Positions 42,727 to 50,754 of a stretch of DNA of 64,000 nucleotides are shown one piece after another. The position numbers were made by a program, and so were the translations under genes. The notes under the pieces were generated by a model. That model ran no database searches and had not been told where the DNA came from. It worked only from the letters and a program-made list of their open reading frames with translations. The stretch is taken from NCBI GenBank assembly GCA_002897675.1, contig BDSU01000024.1:48573-112572 (forward strand), in the 5' to 3' direction. Within the stretch, counting starts at the first letter, position 1; every line of letters begins with the position of its first letter. This DNA is from a bacterium BMS3Abin02 (GTDB lineage Bacteria; Actinomycetota; Acidimicrobiia; Spongiisociales; UBA4744).

Positions 42727-43695
42727 TCACCCCTCCGAACGTATCCTTCCGATGGACACGAGGCGGACGAGCGCGCGCGTGAAGAAGAGAAGGTTGAGCA
42801 CGACGAGCGCCAACCCGATGACGAGAAGTATCGGGGCACTCACTCCGGACGCGATCGACTCGAGCCACCGCACGAGCGGGGCACCCGGATCCTCTCTGAG
42901 CTCGTGAGCGAAGACCGAGCGAATGAAACCGACCGGACCGGCAAGCGTCGCCGCGACGATGAACAGCCCCGACACCAGGCCAATCACGCTCGCGACGACA
43001 CCCAATGCTGCACTTCGTCGCCCTTCGACCGTCGCGGGCACGTCGTTTCGCTGCAGGTCCCATGCGGCCAAGACGATGTCGCCGAACATGCGGAGCCTGC
43101 GCTGCAGGCCCAGCCAGAACCCGTACTTCTCTTCCTTCACCGTCTGTGAGATCCCCCGGAACACCCGGTATCTAAGCCCCTTTCCGTAATAGACGGCATA
43201 GAAGTTGAGCCCCGCTTCGATTCGAAAACGGACTTTGTACCGGTCGGGAAGCCTGTACCACAGCCGTTTGGTGATTGCACGCTCACCACCGAGGAGCGGG
43301 ATGAAGTGCATCAGCAGCCGCAAGTAGTAGATCTTGCGGTTGCGCATGAGGATGAACATCTCAGAGGAACCGTCGAGCACCGGTTGCACGGTCTCGGCGA
43401 TCATCTGATGTGTAAGCCCGACGATGTCGGCGTCGGCAAAGAAGATCACATCAGTTCTCGCGCGAGCGACTCCAACGTCCATGGCGTGACCCTTGCCCTG
43501 ATTCACCTCGATACGCAGGTACGTCACCGGGTAGGCGGCAACAACATCTTCGGTGCCGTCGGTCGACCCGTCGTCGACGACGATGACCTCTTCAAAACCC
43601 GGATAGGTGGTCAGTACGTCGAGTACTCGCCCAATGCGGGGAGCCTCGTTGTACGCGGCGACGATCGCCGTCACGCCTCCGAGCGGCGCATCCAT
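42727..43695 (-). CDS. Family 2 glycosyltransferase, membrane-anchored
   Basis: About 322 residues. GVTAIVAAYNEAPRIG and VVDDGSTDGTEDV form the nucleotide-sugar site and FFADADIVGL the DxD metal motif. Two C-terminal helices (about 235-262 and 285-308) anchor it. It would glycosylate a lipid or cell-surface precursor. ATG 43695 is used; a GTG at 43674 overlaps the dedA stop by exactly 4 bp and may be the real start. Confidence 0.83.
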   Translation of the reverse strand: MDAPLGGVTAIVAAYNEAPRIGRVLDVLTTYPGFEEVIVVDDGSTDGTEDVVAAYPVTYLRIEVNQGKGHAMDVGVARARTDVIFFADADIVGLTHQMIAETVQPVLDGSSEMFILMRNRKIYYLRLLMHFIPLLGGERAITKRLWYRLPDRYKVRFRIEAGLNFYAVYYGKGLRYRVFRGISQTVKEEKYGFWLGLQRRLRMFGDIVLAAWDLQRNDVPATVEGRRSAALGVVASVIGLVSGLFIVAATLAGPVGFIRSVFAHELREDPGAPLVRWLESIASGVSAPILLVIGLALVVLNLLFFTRALVRLVSIGRIRSEG

Positions 43696-44369
43696 GACCA
43701 GCCTCTCTTCACGGCGAACCCGACGACCGCCACGGCAAGCAGGACCACCTCGGCACGCGGAACACTGCGTTGCAGAACCTCGAGCTGCATCCCGGCGACC
43801 CACCCGAGAGGGAGCAGCACACCGAGCCACAACATCGCCCCGACAGCATCGAACATGACGAACCTGCGGGTCGGTACTTCTCTCACCGACATGTAGACCA
43901 GTGATAGCAGCCTGGTCCCGTAGAGGAGTTTCACGAACAACAATCCCCGATGGGGATGGTCGCCCACCCACCTGTCGAGCTTGCCGACGACCTGGTCGAA
44001 CCGGACGAGTCGATCAGGATCCCGGCGGATCCGTGCCAGCGTCCTCCCCGACATCGAAAACCACAACGTGTCCGATATCACTGTTCCCAGCAACGCCCAC
44101 CCGAAAACCGATGGGAGACCCCAGTGCCCCTGCGAAGCCAGTGCTCCCGCCGCCAGCACGACGGAGTCGCCGAGGACAAACGTCCCCACGAACACGACCC
44201 AGGAGCGATAGACGATGAGAGAAGAAAGCACGGAGATCCCGAACGAGCGGCTGAATAACCATAGCGGGTCGACGATCAAGGGGAACTTCGACGGCACGTC
44301 GGTGTCACCCCGGGACGAAGATCGCGATCGACTTTCGACCTGACCCTCAGGTTCCTTGCCGAGCACCAC
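43671..44369 (-). CDS. DedA family membrane protein
   Basis: About 232 residues, VTT/SNARE-associated domain with GTFVLGDSVVLAAGALAS, GWALLGTVISDTLWF and KLLYGTRLLSLVYMS, the last resembling the conserved G-x-x-x-x-R-T segment. DedA proteins act in lipid carrier recycling. Start is GTG at 44369, overlapping the kinase gene; a GTG at 44297 just before the first helix is also possible. The glycosyltransferase next door may use the same lipid carrier. Confidence 0.8.
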   Translation of the reverse strand: MVLGKEPEGQVESRSRSSSRGDTDVPSKFPLIVDPLWLFSRSFGISVLSSLIVYRSWVVFVGTFVLGDSVVLAAGALASQGHWGLPSVFGWALLGTVISDTLWFSMSGRTLARIRRDPDRLVRFDQVVGKLDRWVGDHPHRGLLFVKLLYGTRLLSLVYMSVREVPTRRFVMFDAVGAMLWLGVLLPLGWVAGMQLEVLQRSVPRAEVVLLAVAVVGFAVKRGWSWMRRSEA

Positions 44370-45750
44370 TCATGGGCAGGTCGACACGAAACACCGCACC
44401 CGGGAACAGGTCATCATCAAGGACCCGCACGGTGCCCCCGTGTGCTTCAACGATGGCTTTCGCCACTGCGAGACCGAGACCAGTGCCTCCTTCGATGCGA
44501 GATCGGGCACCGTCGAGGCGCACGAAACGATCGAAGATGTCTTCACGACGGTTCTGGGGGATGCCAGGTCCGTCGTCCGCGACCAGCAGGTACGCGAAAC
44601 CATCTCGTACACCGGTCTCGACCCACACGCGCCCGCCGGTGTGCCGGACGGCGTTATCGAGAAGGTTGCGGGCAAGCTGCCTCATTCTTCGCCGATCCAT
44701 ATACACGCGTGTGACGGCAAGGCCTGACAGATCGAACGAGACACCGGCGATGGCCATCGACCCAGCCTCTTCTCGGACGAGCTCGGCCAGATCGAATGAA
44801 GTCCGATCGAGCTGAAAGTGGTCTTCGTCGGCACGGGACAGGATGAGAAGATCCTCCACGAGCAGCGCAAGCCGTCGAGCCTCCCCGGCGACATCCCCGG
44901 CGAACTCTTTCATCTCTATCTGCGCACGCGCCGATTCGGCCACCTCCGCCATGGTCAGGAGGGATGCGACCGGGCTCTTCAGTTCATGCGACGCATCGGA
45001 AACGAAACGACGTTGCCGAGCAACGGACGACTCGAGACGATCCAACATGCCATTGAGTGTCTCGGCGAGATGGCGGATCTCATCCTGACTGTCGGGAACA
45101 TCGATCCTTCGATCGAGTTTGGCCAAAGTGATGCCTTCCGCCTGAGCGATCATCTTCCCCACAGGCCTCAATGACCGGCCGACGAGTCCCCAGGTCATCC
45201 AGGCACCGACCATCACCAGCAGCGGGATACCGACTGCCAGCATGGGTATGAGCGTCGCGATCGCCCTGTTGACCGAAGCCAACGATCCAACGACGACCAC
45301 CTGATAGACGCCGTCTCCCGACGCCGCTCCGGTGATTGCCACCAGGTACGGAGCCTCCTCATCATGGTTCTCACCGGCGTCCTGTTCACCCGAGGCGTCG
45401 AGCGCGGCCATCTCGGTGAGCCGCAACACTCCTGCAGGCACCGTGTCGGCAGTGACGGCTTGCTGCCCCTCGATGTCGAGAGTCGATGCGATGACTGTGC
45501 CCGATGGGTCGATGACCTGCGCGGAAGTTCCCCTCACCGAGGGGATCGTGCGCGAGAGACCGCCGGACACGACGAGACCGGCAATGTCTTGGGATCGAGA
45601 AGAGACAACGGTCTCCAGGGAACGTGTGAGGTTCGCGCGAGTCAATGCGATGAAGACGACGGCGCCAACCACGAGCGCCATGGTGATGACAACTGTCGCA
45701 AGCACCGTGGCTTGGGCTCTCACCCCTTTCGGGAGTGTGGGCCTACGCAT
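44347..45750 (-). CDS. Sensor histidine kinase
   Basis: About 467 residues. Two membrane helices (about 15-37 and 155-180) flank an extracytoplasmic sensor domain, followed by HAMP (LRPVGKMIAQAEGI). The H-box is FVSDASHELKSPVASL; ATP-binding motifs are RNLLDNAVRHTG, VADDGPGIP and GTGLGLAVAKAIVEAHGG. It overlaps the response regulator gene by 8 bp. The signal is unknown; the divergent PepSY protein suggests an envelope cue. Confidence 0.92.
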   Translation of the reverse strand: MRRPTLPKGVRAQATVLATVVITMALVVGAVVFIALTRANLTRSLETVVSSRSQDIAGLVVSGGLSRTIPSVRGTSAQVIDPSGTVIASTLDIEGQQAVTADTVPAGVLRLTEMAALDASGEQDAGENHDEEAPYLVAITGAASGDGVYQVVVVGSLASVNRAIATLIPMLAVGIPLLVMVGAWMTWGLVGRSLRPVGKMIAQAEGITLAKLDRRIDVPDSQDEIRHLAETLNGMLDRLESSVARQRRFVSDASHELKSPVASLLTMAEVAESARAQIEMKEFAGDVAGEARRLALLVEDLLILSRADEDHFQLDRTSFDLAELVREEAGSMAIAGVSFDLSGLAVTRVYMDRRRMRQLARNLLDNAVRHTGGRVWVETGVRDGFAYLLVADDGPGIPQNRREDIFDRFVRLDGARSRIEGGTGLGLAVAKAIVEAHGGTVRVLDDDLFPGAVFRVDLPMSGARQGT

Positions 45751-46429
45751 CCCGGGAGCCGTCCGGGACGAGTCGATACCCGACACCCCTCACGGTCTCG
45801 ATCGATCTCCGGCCGAATGGAGCGTCGATCTTCTTGCGGAGATAGCCGATATACACCTCCACAACGTTTGGGTCGCCATCGAATCCCCAATCCCACACCG
45901 CATTCAAGATATCGAGTTTCGAGAGGACCTCACCGGGGTATCGCATCAGATGCTCGAGCAGGGAGAACTCCTTCGGGGTGAGCCGTATCTCCTCGTCCCC
46001 TCGCATGCATCGGTGGCCCGCGGGATTGAGCGTGAGGTCGCCTGCGGAGAGGACCGTCGGACGCGCGGTGTCGCCTCGGCGCGCCAGCGCTCGGATCCGG
46101 GCCAGCAGCACCACGAATGAAAACGGCTTCGTCAAGTAGTCATCCGCTCCGGTGTCGAGCGCTTCGGCAAGGTCATACTCCCCGTCCTTGGCCGTCAGCA
46201 TGAGAATCGGAGTCCAGTTCCTCTCTTCTCGCAGATCGGCACAGACCTGGTACCCGTTGTGGCGCGGAAGCATGATGTCGAGGATGATCACGTCATAGGG
46301 TTGGTTGCGAGCGAGCCAAAGGCCTTCCTCGCCGTCATGAGCGACGTCCACGGCGTGGCCTTCCGCCTCCAGGCCACGCTTGACGTACGAAGCCAGCTTC
46401 ACCTCGTCTTCGACGACCAGCAGCCTCAC
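45743..46429 (-). CDS. OmpR-family response regulator
   Basis: About 228 residues. Receiver domain with LLVVEDEVKLASYV and phospho-acceptor Asp in IILDIMLPRHNG, Lys in DDYLTKPFSF; winged-helix effector with RLTPKEFSLLEHLMRYPGEV and VEVYIGYLRKKID. GTG at 46429 is chosen because it directly precedes the first beta strand and has an AGGA site; ATG at 46456 is an alternative. It pairs with the downstream kinase and probably binds the direct repeat in its own promoter region. Confidence 0.92.
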   Translation of the reverse strand: MRLLVVEDEVKLASYVKRGLEAEGHAVDVAHDGEEGLWLARNQPYDVIILDIMLPRHNGYQVCADLREERNWTPILMLTAKDGEYDLAEALDTGADDYLTKPFSFVVLLARIRALARRGDTARPTVLSAGDLTLNPAGHRCMRGDEEIRLTPKEFSLLEHLMRYPGEVLSKLDILNAVWDWGFDGDPNVVEVYIGYLRKKIDAPFGRRSIETVRGVGYRLVPDGSRDA

Positions 46430-46596
46430 GTGATCGTCCTGTCGCGCACCGGCCATACGGGCGCTCGGCATCGGAGGACCCACCCCCGGAGCCGTGGTTC
46501 CCGGCTTCTCCCCATCCGGAGGATGCTCTCGCCATCGAGAGGAGTCCGGACTGAACGGTGCTCGTGATGCATGGCGTTGAGGCTACCGAGCAAAAC

Positions 46597-46614
46597 CTGA
46601 GAGGGAGCTGAGAG
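46597..46614. promoter_or_regulatory. Direct-repeat operator for the response regulator
   Basis: CTGAGAG at 46597-46603 and again at 46608-46614, 11 bp apart, one helical turn, as for OmpR/PhoB half-sites. It lies in the 303-bp gap (46430-46732) between the divergent regulator and PepSY genes. No other gene is seen in that gap. Confidence 0.5.
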
Positions 46615-46732
46615 AGCGACCCCCGGTCGTCGTTGCCGAACCTGTGGGCTTCTCAGGATGACTCAGGGTCTTCACAGGACCGATGGTGAACACTGTCGGC
46701 AAGCTCTCCGTATCGAAAAGGAGGTACGAGCT

Positions 46733-47320
46733 TTGAACGTCAAGAAGAAAGCCAACATCGCGGCCATCGCACTGGTTGCCCTCGCATCACTCGGCGTGGG
46801 CAGTGCAGCGATCGCCCAGACCGGTCAAGCCCCGGCGCAGACGCCGGCTCCGGCGACGGTGCAGCAACCCACCCAGTCAGGGCAGGTCGAGGCCACCACG
46901 GCGGACACCGATCAAGTCCAGTTCGAATCCCGGTCCCAGGCCGACGACGCGACCGAGGCGCCCGGCAAGGAAGACGGGACCGACCAGGGCAAGAATGAGC
47001 AGTCGCCTTCCTACTCGTCCAGCCTGACGGCGCCGCAGGGCGGCGACAACGGCGATGAGACGGCGGAAGCGAAGGCTCTCGCCGTCACACCGGGCCTGAT
47101 CGGTGAACAGGCCGCCCGGGACGCCGCGCTTGCGGCATTCGACGGCACCGTCCAGAAGGTCGAACTCGACAACGAGAACGGCGCGGTCGTCTACTCGGTC
47201 GAGATCATCAACTCGTCCGGCGCCGGCGCCGATGTGAAGGTCGACGCGGGCAACGGCACCGTCCTGGCCCAGGAAGCCGGCGGCGCCGACGAGGGCGGGA
47301 AGGAGGCCGGCGAGCATTAG
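46733..47320 (+). CDS. Secreted PepSY-like protein
   Basis: 195 residues from TTG 46733, which has a strong AAAGGAGGT site; the upstream frame lacks homology. Signal peptide NVKKKANIAAIALVALASL to about AIAQ, then a Gln/Pro/Thr-rich linker, then a C-terminal PepSY-like unit (IGEQAARDAALAAFDGTVQ, VVYSVEI). Divergent from the two-component system, and many actinobacterial systems control or sense such proteins. A terminator hairpin follows. Confidence 0.75.
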   Translation: MNVKKKANIAAIALVALASLGVGSAAIAQTGQAPAQTPAPATVQQPTQSGQVEATTADTDQVQFESRSQADDATEAPGKEDGTDQGKNEQSPSYSSSLTAPQGGDNGDETAEAKALAVTPGLIGEQAARDAALAAFDGTVQKVELDNENGAVVYSVEIINSSGAGADVKVDAGNGTVLAQEAGGADEGGKEAGEH

Positions 47321-47334
47321 GCAACCTTCCCTGT

Positions 47335-47363
47335 GACGTGTGGGGCCTCCGGGCCCCCACGTC
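47335..47363 (+). terminator. Terminator hairpin after PepSY gene
   Basis: A GC-rich stem (GACGTG then GGGGCC, pairing with GGCCCC then CACGTC) with one bulged T and a 4-nt loop, 15 bp after the stop. No U-tract, as is common in actinobacteria. Confidence 0.6.
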
Positions 47364-47440
47364 GCGCTCACCACTCGAGGCCGCCGGGAGCAATCCTGCT
47401 CAACCGTCACGAGAACGGAATGAATCCGGGCGCCGCACCA

Positions 47441-47983
47441 CTACGAGCCTTGGATGATCATGACGCACACGGCTCCCTCGTCGCCGGACGCCGAAACGCA
47501 GCTGTCGGCCACACTGATCGATATGTTCCCGTCACCCGAGTACCAAGAGGTCGAGCGCACCGTCGTCCCGCCGGACTCGCTGCTGAAGCTGTTCTTCTGG
47601 AAGTCACCCGATCCTGTCCAGTCTTCGTAGAACTTGACGATGTCGTCGTAATCGGCCTTCGTGTAGGAAAGGCTCACCGACAGCCCGTCGGGAGTGGAGA
47701 TCGAAGCGGTGACCTCACCACCGTCAGGAACGGGCACTGTCAGACCCTCGGGGATCTCCCCGCCACCAAACACCATGGTCCCCTCTTCGGATTCGACCTT
47801 GATCACAGTGTTGTCACCTGATCCGGATTGTTCGACACTCACATCGCCGCCACCGGACTGCTCGATCGTCTTCTCGGCGACCTTCTCGGCGACCTTCTCG
47901 GCGACCTTCTCGGCAGCCGACGCACAACCGGTAACCGAAACGCCAAGCACCAGTACGGCCATCGCGGCCATGAGTCTCTTCAT
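47441..47983 (-). CDS. Lipoprotein with EKVA repeats
   Basis: 180 residues. Signal peptide and lipobox VTGCAS (Cys20), followed by a short in-frame 12-bp repeat giving AEKVAEKVAEKVAEK, an amphipathic helix. The mature domain (LSVSLSYTKADYDDIVKFYE, then FSSESGGTTVRSTSWY) is beta-rich. Family not recognised; it resembles small extracytoplasmic sensor or carrier lipoproteins. Confidence 0.7.
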   Translation of the reverse strand: MKRLMAAMAVLVLGVSVTGCASAAEKVAEKVAEKVAEKTIEQSGGGDVSVEQSGSGDNTVIKVESEEGTMVFGGGEIPEGLTVPVPDGGEVTASISTPDGLSVSLSYTKADYDDIVKFYEDWTGSGDFQKNSFSSESGGTTVRSTSWYSGDGNISISVADSCVSASGDEGAVCVMIIQGS

Positions 47984-48124
47984 CGCAGGTCCTTTCGTAT
48001 TCCTCCGTGACACCATGAGGCTATCCGAGTGGCCGCGGAGATGGGAGACCTCGGGCCAACCCCCGGTCTGCCATGCAACGATCTGTCGGGGACCGAGATC
48101 CGCCCACATCGTGCTCTCGCGGCT

Positions 48125-48247
48125 TCAGACCGGCTCTGCTGCTTCGGTCTCCCGCGTCGGGACCGGCTCGCGCTCCGCCTCTGCCGGTTCGATCGGCACC
48201 CATAGCGGTTCCACGTTGATCACTCGTTCTTCCCTGCCGATGTCCAT
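48125..48247 (-). CDS. Small 40-residue protein
   Basis: MDIGREERVINVEPLWVPIE opens a 40-residue Pro/Glu-rich peptide. A GGAGGAACGA ribosome-binding site precedes the ATG, which lies inside the end of the upstream gene (28-bp overlap), pointing to coupling. Sequences of this style (V--VEPLWVP) are familiar from other actinobacteria, but I cannot name one. Confidence 0.45.
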   Translation of the reverse strand: MDIGREERVINVEPLWVPIEPAEAEREPVPTRETEAAEPV

Positions 48248-49029
48248 TCGTTCCTCCATGCTTGATGGGACAAGTATTTCGCGATTCGATCGTGCACCTC
48301 GGTCCAGGTAGCCCTCCTCACATTGCTGCTCTGAAGAACCGCGGGATCATCGAAGATGGCGGCGATGACGTCCGGATCATCTGCGAACACGACATTCGCC
48401 GGTCGGGCCACGGCCAACGCGATGACGCGCGCATGCGCCGCCCGGTAGCCACGCTCGTGCTCCACGACCTTGCCGGTCATGGCAACGACGCCGGCGGCGA
48501 AACTGCACGACTTCCCGGCAACGAACTCCTGGAGGAGCTCATGCACATCCTTCGCCGCGTACACACCGCATCCGAGCCGTCCACACCGCCCGTCGGTATG
48601 GGGGATCTCATCATCGTCAAAGGTCACGCGGCACACTGCATCCAACACGGGGCCGTTCCAGCGAACTTGGACACCGTGAAGACCACCGCCCGCCACCTTC
48701 CAGATCCGGTATCCGAGCACCGGCACCGGCGACCAGGCTTCGGCGTGATCCCGTTCAATGCGGCGGATGGCGTCGCCGAGAAGCATCTCGAGACCTTTCC
48801 CAAACCCGGCAATCTCGACATCCAGCCATCGGATCTGTTCTTCGATCTGCGCGATCTGACACCGCAAGGCTTCGATCCGCTTCGTGCGGCGCTGAACACC
48901 CCGCTGCAAACGTAACAACTGCTCCGGGTACTCGGATCTGCCGTAGCGGCTCCAAAGTTCGTCGAGGCGCTTTCGTAGACGTGCCACCTCGTCGCAGGCG
49001 CCGGGGGAAGCTGTCGGTTCTGGCTGCAT
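48220..49029 (-). CDS. Coiled-coil protein with C-x(4)-CGVYA motif, unknown function
   Basis: 269 residues. The N-terminal ~110 residues are highly charged coiled coil (VARLRKRLDELWSRYGRSEY onwards). The rest contains YRIWKVAGGGLHGVQVRW, CRVTFDDDEIPH and CGRLGCGVYAAKD. The second half resembles actinobacterial hypothetical proteins with a C-x-CGIYA signature. No catalytic motif is evident. It is divergent from the DNA methyltransferase gene, so a link to DNA modification is possible but unproven. Confidence 0.6.
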   Translation of the reverse strand: MQPEPTASPGACDEVARLRKRLDELWSRYGRSEYPEQLLRLQRGVQRRTKRIEALRCQIAQIEEQIRWLDVEIAGFGKGLEMLLGDAIRRIERDHAEAWSPVPVLGYRIWKVAGGGLHGVQVRWNGPVLDAVCRVTFDDDEIPHTDGRCGRLGCGVYAAKDVHELLQEFVAGKSCSFAAGVVAMTGKVVEHERGYRAAHARVIALAVARPANVVFADDPDVIAAIFDDPAVLQSSNVRRATWTEVHDRIAKYLSHQAWRNEWTSAGKNE

Positions 49030-49324
49030 GCCACCTCCGATCAGGGGGCGCGACGGTACCGGAATCGAACAGGTGTTCGCAACGATATCGAGTGTCGAGA
49101 TTTCGCGATCTCCACAGAACGGCACAACTCCACGTCTGTGGCCATCGCCGCCGGCTCGCGAACAGCGCCCCAGATCGCGAGGCGACTCCGCGGATTGGCG
49201 GCTCCTGCCTCGGGACGCGCATCTTCGACACTGCGAACCAGGGACTGCACTCAGTCCCGCCACAAGCCCGAAGTCGAGAATGGTCCTCGCGATCCAGGGC
49301 AACTTCGCGTACATTGCAGCGGAG

Positions 49325-50662
49325 ATGGACGAACAACGCCGAAGGACCAGCACCTCGAACTTCGGGGTGAGTCGAAGAGAGGCGCATGACGCGAGCCCTT
49401 TCTATGAGCGATTCCATCCTCCGGAGATCTCCGACGATGACCGCGTTGAGACCGCGCCGGATCTCGGCACCGGCTGCTTCCTCGGTGATGCTCGCACGAT
49501 GGAGGAGATCCCCGACCGGTCCGTCGCCTTGGTCGTGACGTCACCTCCGTATTTCGCAGGAAAGGAGTACGAGGAAGAACTCGGCAGCGAAGGTGTGCCG
49601 AGTTCGTACGTCGAATACCTGGAACTCCTCCGGGAGGTCTTCAGCGAATGCAAGCGCACTCTCGAGCCCGGCGGACGCATCGCCGTCAACGTCGCGAACC
49701 TTGGGCGCAAGCCGTTCAGAAGCCTGTCTTCCGACGTGATCACGATTCTCCAGGACGATCTCGGGCTGCTCCTTCGCGGCGAAATCGTCTGGAGGAAAGG
49801 CAGGGGAATGTCCGGATCGTGCGCATGGGGTTCGTTCGCGAGCGCCGCGAACCCGGTCCTGCGCGATACGACCGAACGCATCATCATCGCATCGAAGGGA
49901 CGGTTCAACCGGGCTCGCAGCCGTGCCCGGCGGGCCCGCGAAGGACTCCCCCACGAGGATTCGCTCAGCAATGACGAATTCCTCGAAGCGACACTGGACG
50001 TGTGGGAGATCCATCCGGAGAGTGCCCGTCGTGTCGGGCATCCGGCACCGTTTCCGATCGCTCTCCCTGAACGGCTCATCAATCTCTACACCTTCCAAGG
50101 CGATCTCGTCCTCGATCCGTTCATGGGATCGGGCACGACGCTTGTCGCTGCTGCTCGAGCTCGGCGACGCGGAGCCGGCTACGACCTCGACCCGGCATAC
50201 GTCGAAATCGCCCAACGCCGCATTGCCGAACACTCGGACGAGCCGCCGGAGTATCGATTGGTGGGCAAGAAACTGCTCGACGTGGCCGCGGACGTGGTTA
50301 CCGACGCCGGCTTCTCGATCGAGGGAAGGAACCGGCGTGTGAGCGGCGTCGTTGTCAATCTCACTGCCCGCGGATTGGACGGAGTGCCGTGGCTGATCGA
50401 CGTTTCCGGAGGCTTCACCATCACCCCGAACGGCCTATCGACGACCGACGCCGTGCTGCGCAGCCTCGGAAAGGCTGCGACTCTCCGCCGAGAGAACGCC
50501 CACATCCTCCTGCTCACCTCCCACCTCCCAAAGCGAGCGACCGAACCGGACCGGATCCTCCGAGCGGCAAGAGGTGACATCTTCGTCGATGCCCTCGAGA
50601 TCCTGGACGATGGAACACCCGCGGCGCTGCGCTCATACGCCACCGGTCCCCTGTTCTCGTGA
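49325..50662 (+). CDS. Site-specific DNA methyltransferase (N4-cytosine/N6-adenine) with extra C-terminal domain
   Basis: 445 residues. TSPPY (72-76) is the catalytic motif IV and DPFMGSGTT (264-272) the SAM-binding motif I, placed after it, as in class beta methyltransferases. Target bases are unknown. About 125 residues follow the catalytic part (320-445), with VVVNLTARGLDGVPWLIDVS and HILLLTSHLP; this resembles an alpha/beta core and might be a degenerate nuclease-like or specificity domain. No restriction gene is adjacent, so it looks like an orphan. A TACATT box lies 9 nt before the ATG, which suggests a leaderless transcript and this start. The stop codon lies in a palindromic repeat. 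Confidence 0.85.
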   Translation: MDEQRRRTSTSNFGVSRREAHDASPFYERFHPPEISDDDRVETAPDLGTGCFLGDARTMEEIPDRSVALVVTSPPYFAGKEYEEELGSEGVPSSYVEYLELLREVFSECKRTLEPGGRIAVNVANLGRKPFRSLSSDVITILQDDLGLLLRGEIVWRKGRGMSGSCAWGSFASAANPVLRDTTERIIIASKGRFNRARSRARRAREGLPHEDSLSNDEFLEATLDVWEIHPESARRVGHPAPFPIALPERLINLYTFQGDLVLDPFMGSGTTLVAAARARRRGAGYDLDPAYVEIAQRRIAEHSDEPPEYRLVGKKLLDVAADVVTDAGFSIEGRNRRVSGVVVNLTARGLDGVPWLIDVSGGFTITPNGLSTTDAVLRSLGKAATLRRENAHILLLTSHLPKRATEPDRILRAARGDIFVDALEILDDGTPAALRSYATGPLFS

Positions 50663-50702
50663 CGCTCGATGCGGTTGATTCCTGCCAGACGTCACGAAAA
50701 CG
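50653..50702. repeat. Palindromic repeat, family 3, copy B
   Basis: Arms GTTCTCGTGACG and CGTCACGAAAAC (one mismatch) around 25 bp. As in copy A, the arm supplies the TGA stop of the neighbouring gene, giving both proteins a C-terminal Phe-Ser. Confidence 0.7.
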
Positions 50703-50754
50703 AAGGGCACTCGATGCGAGGTTTTGCCCGAAGTACAGTTGAATCGGGTCACAC

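Noticed and set aside
47404..47418. CCGTCACGAGAACGG as a third copy of palindrome family 3
   Set aside because: Only one arm is present; no partner arm within 80 bp, so it is at most a remnant.
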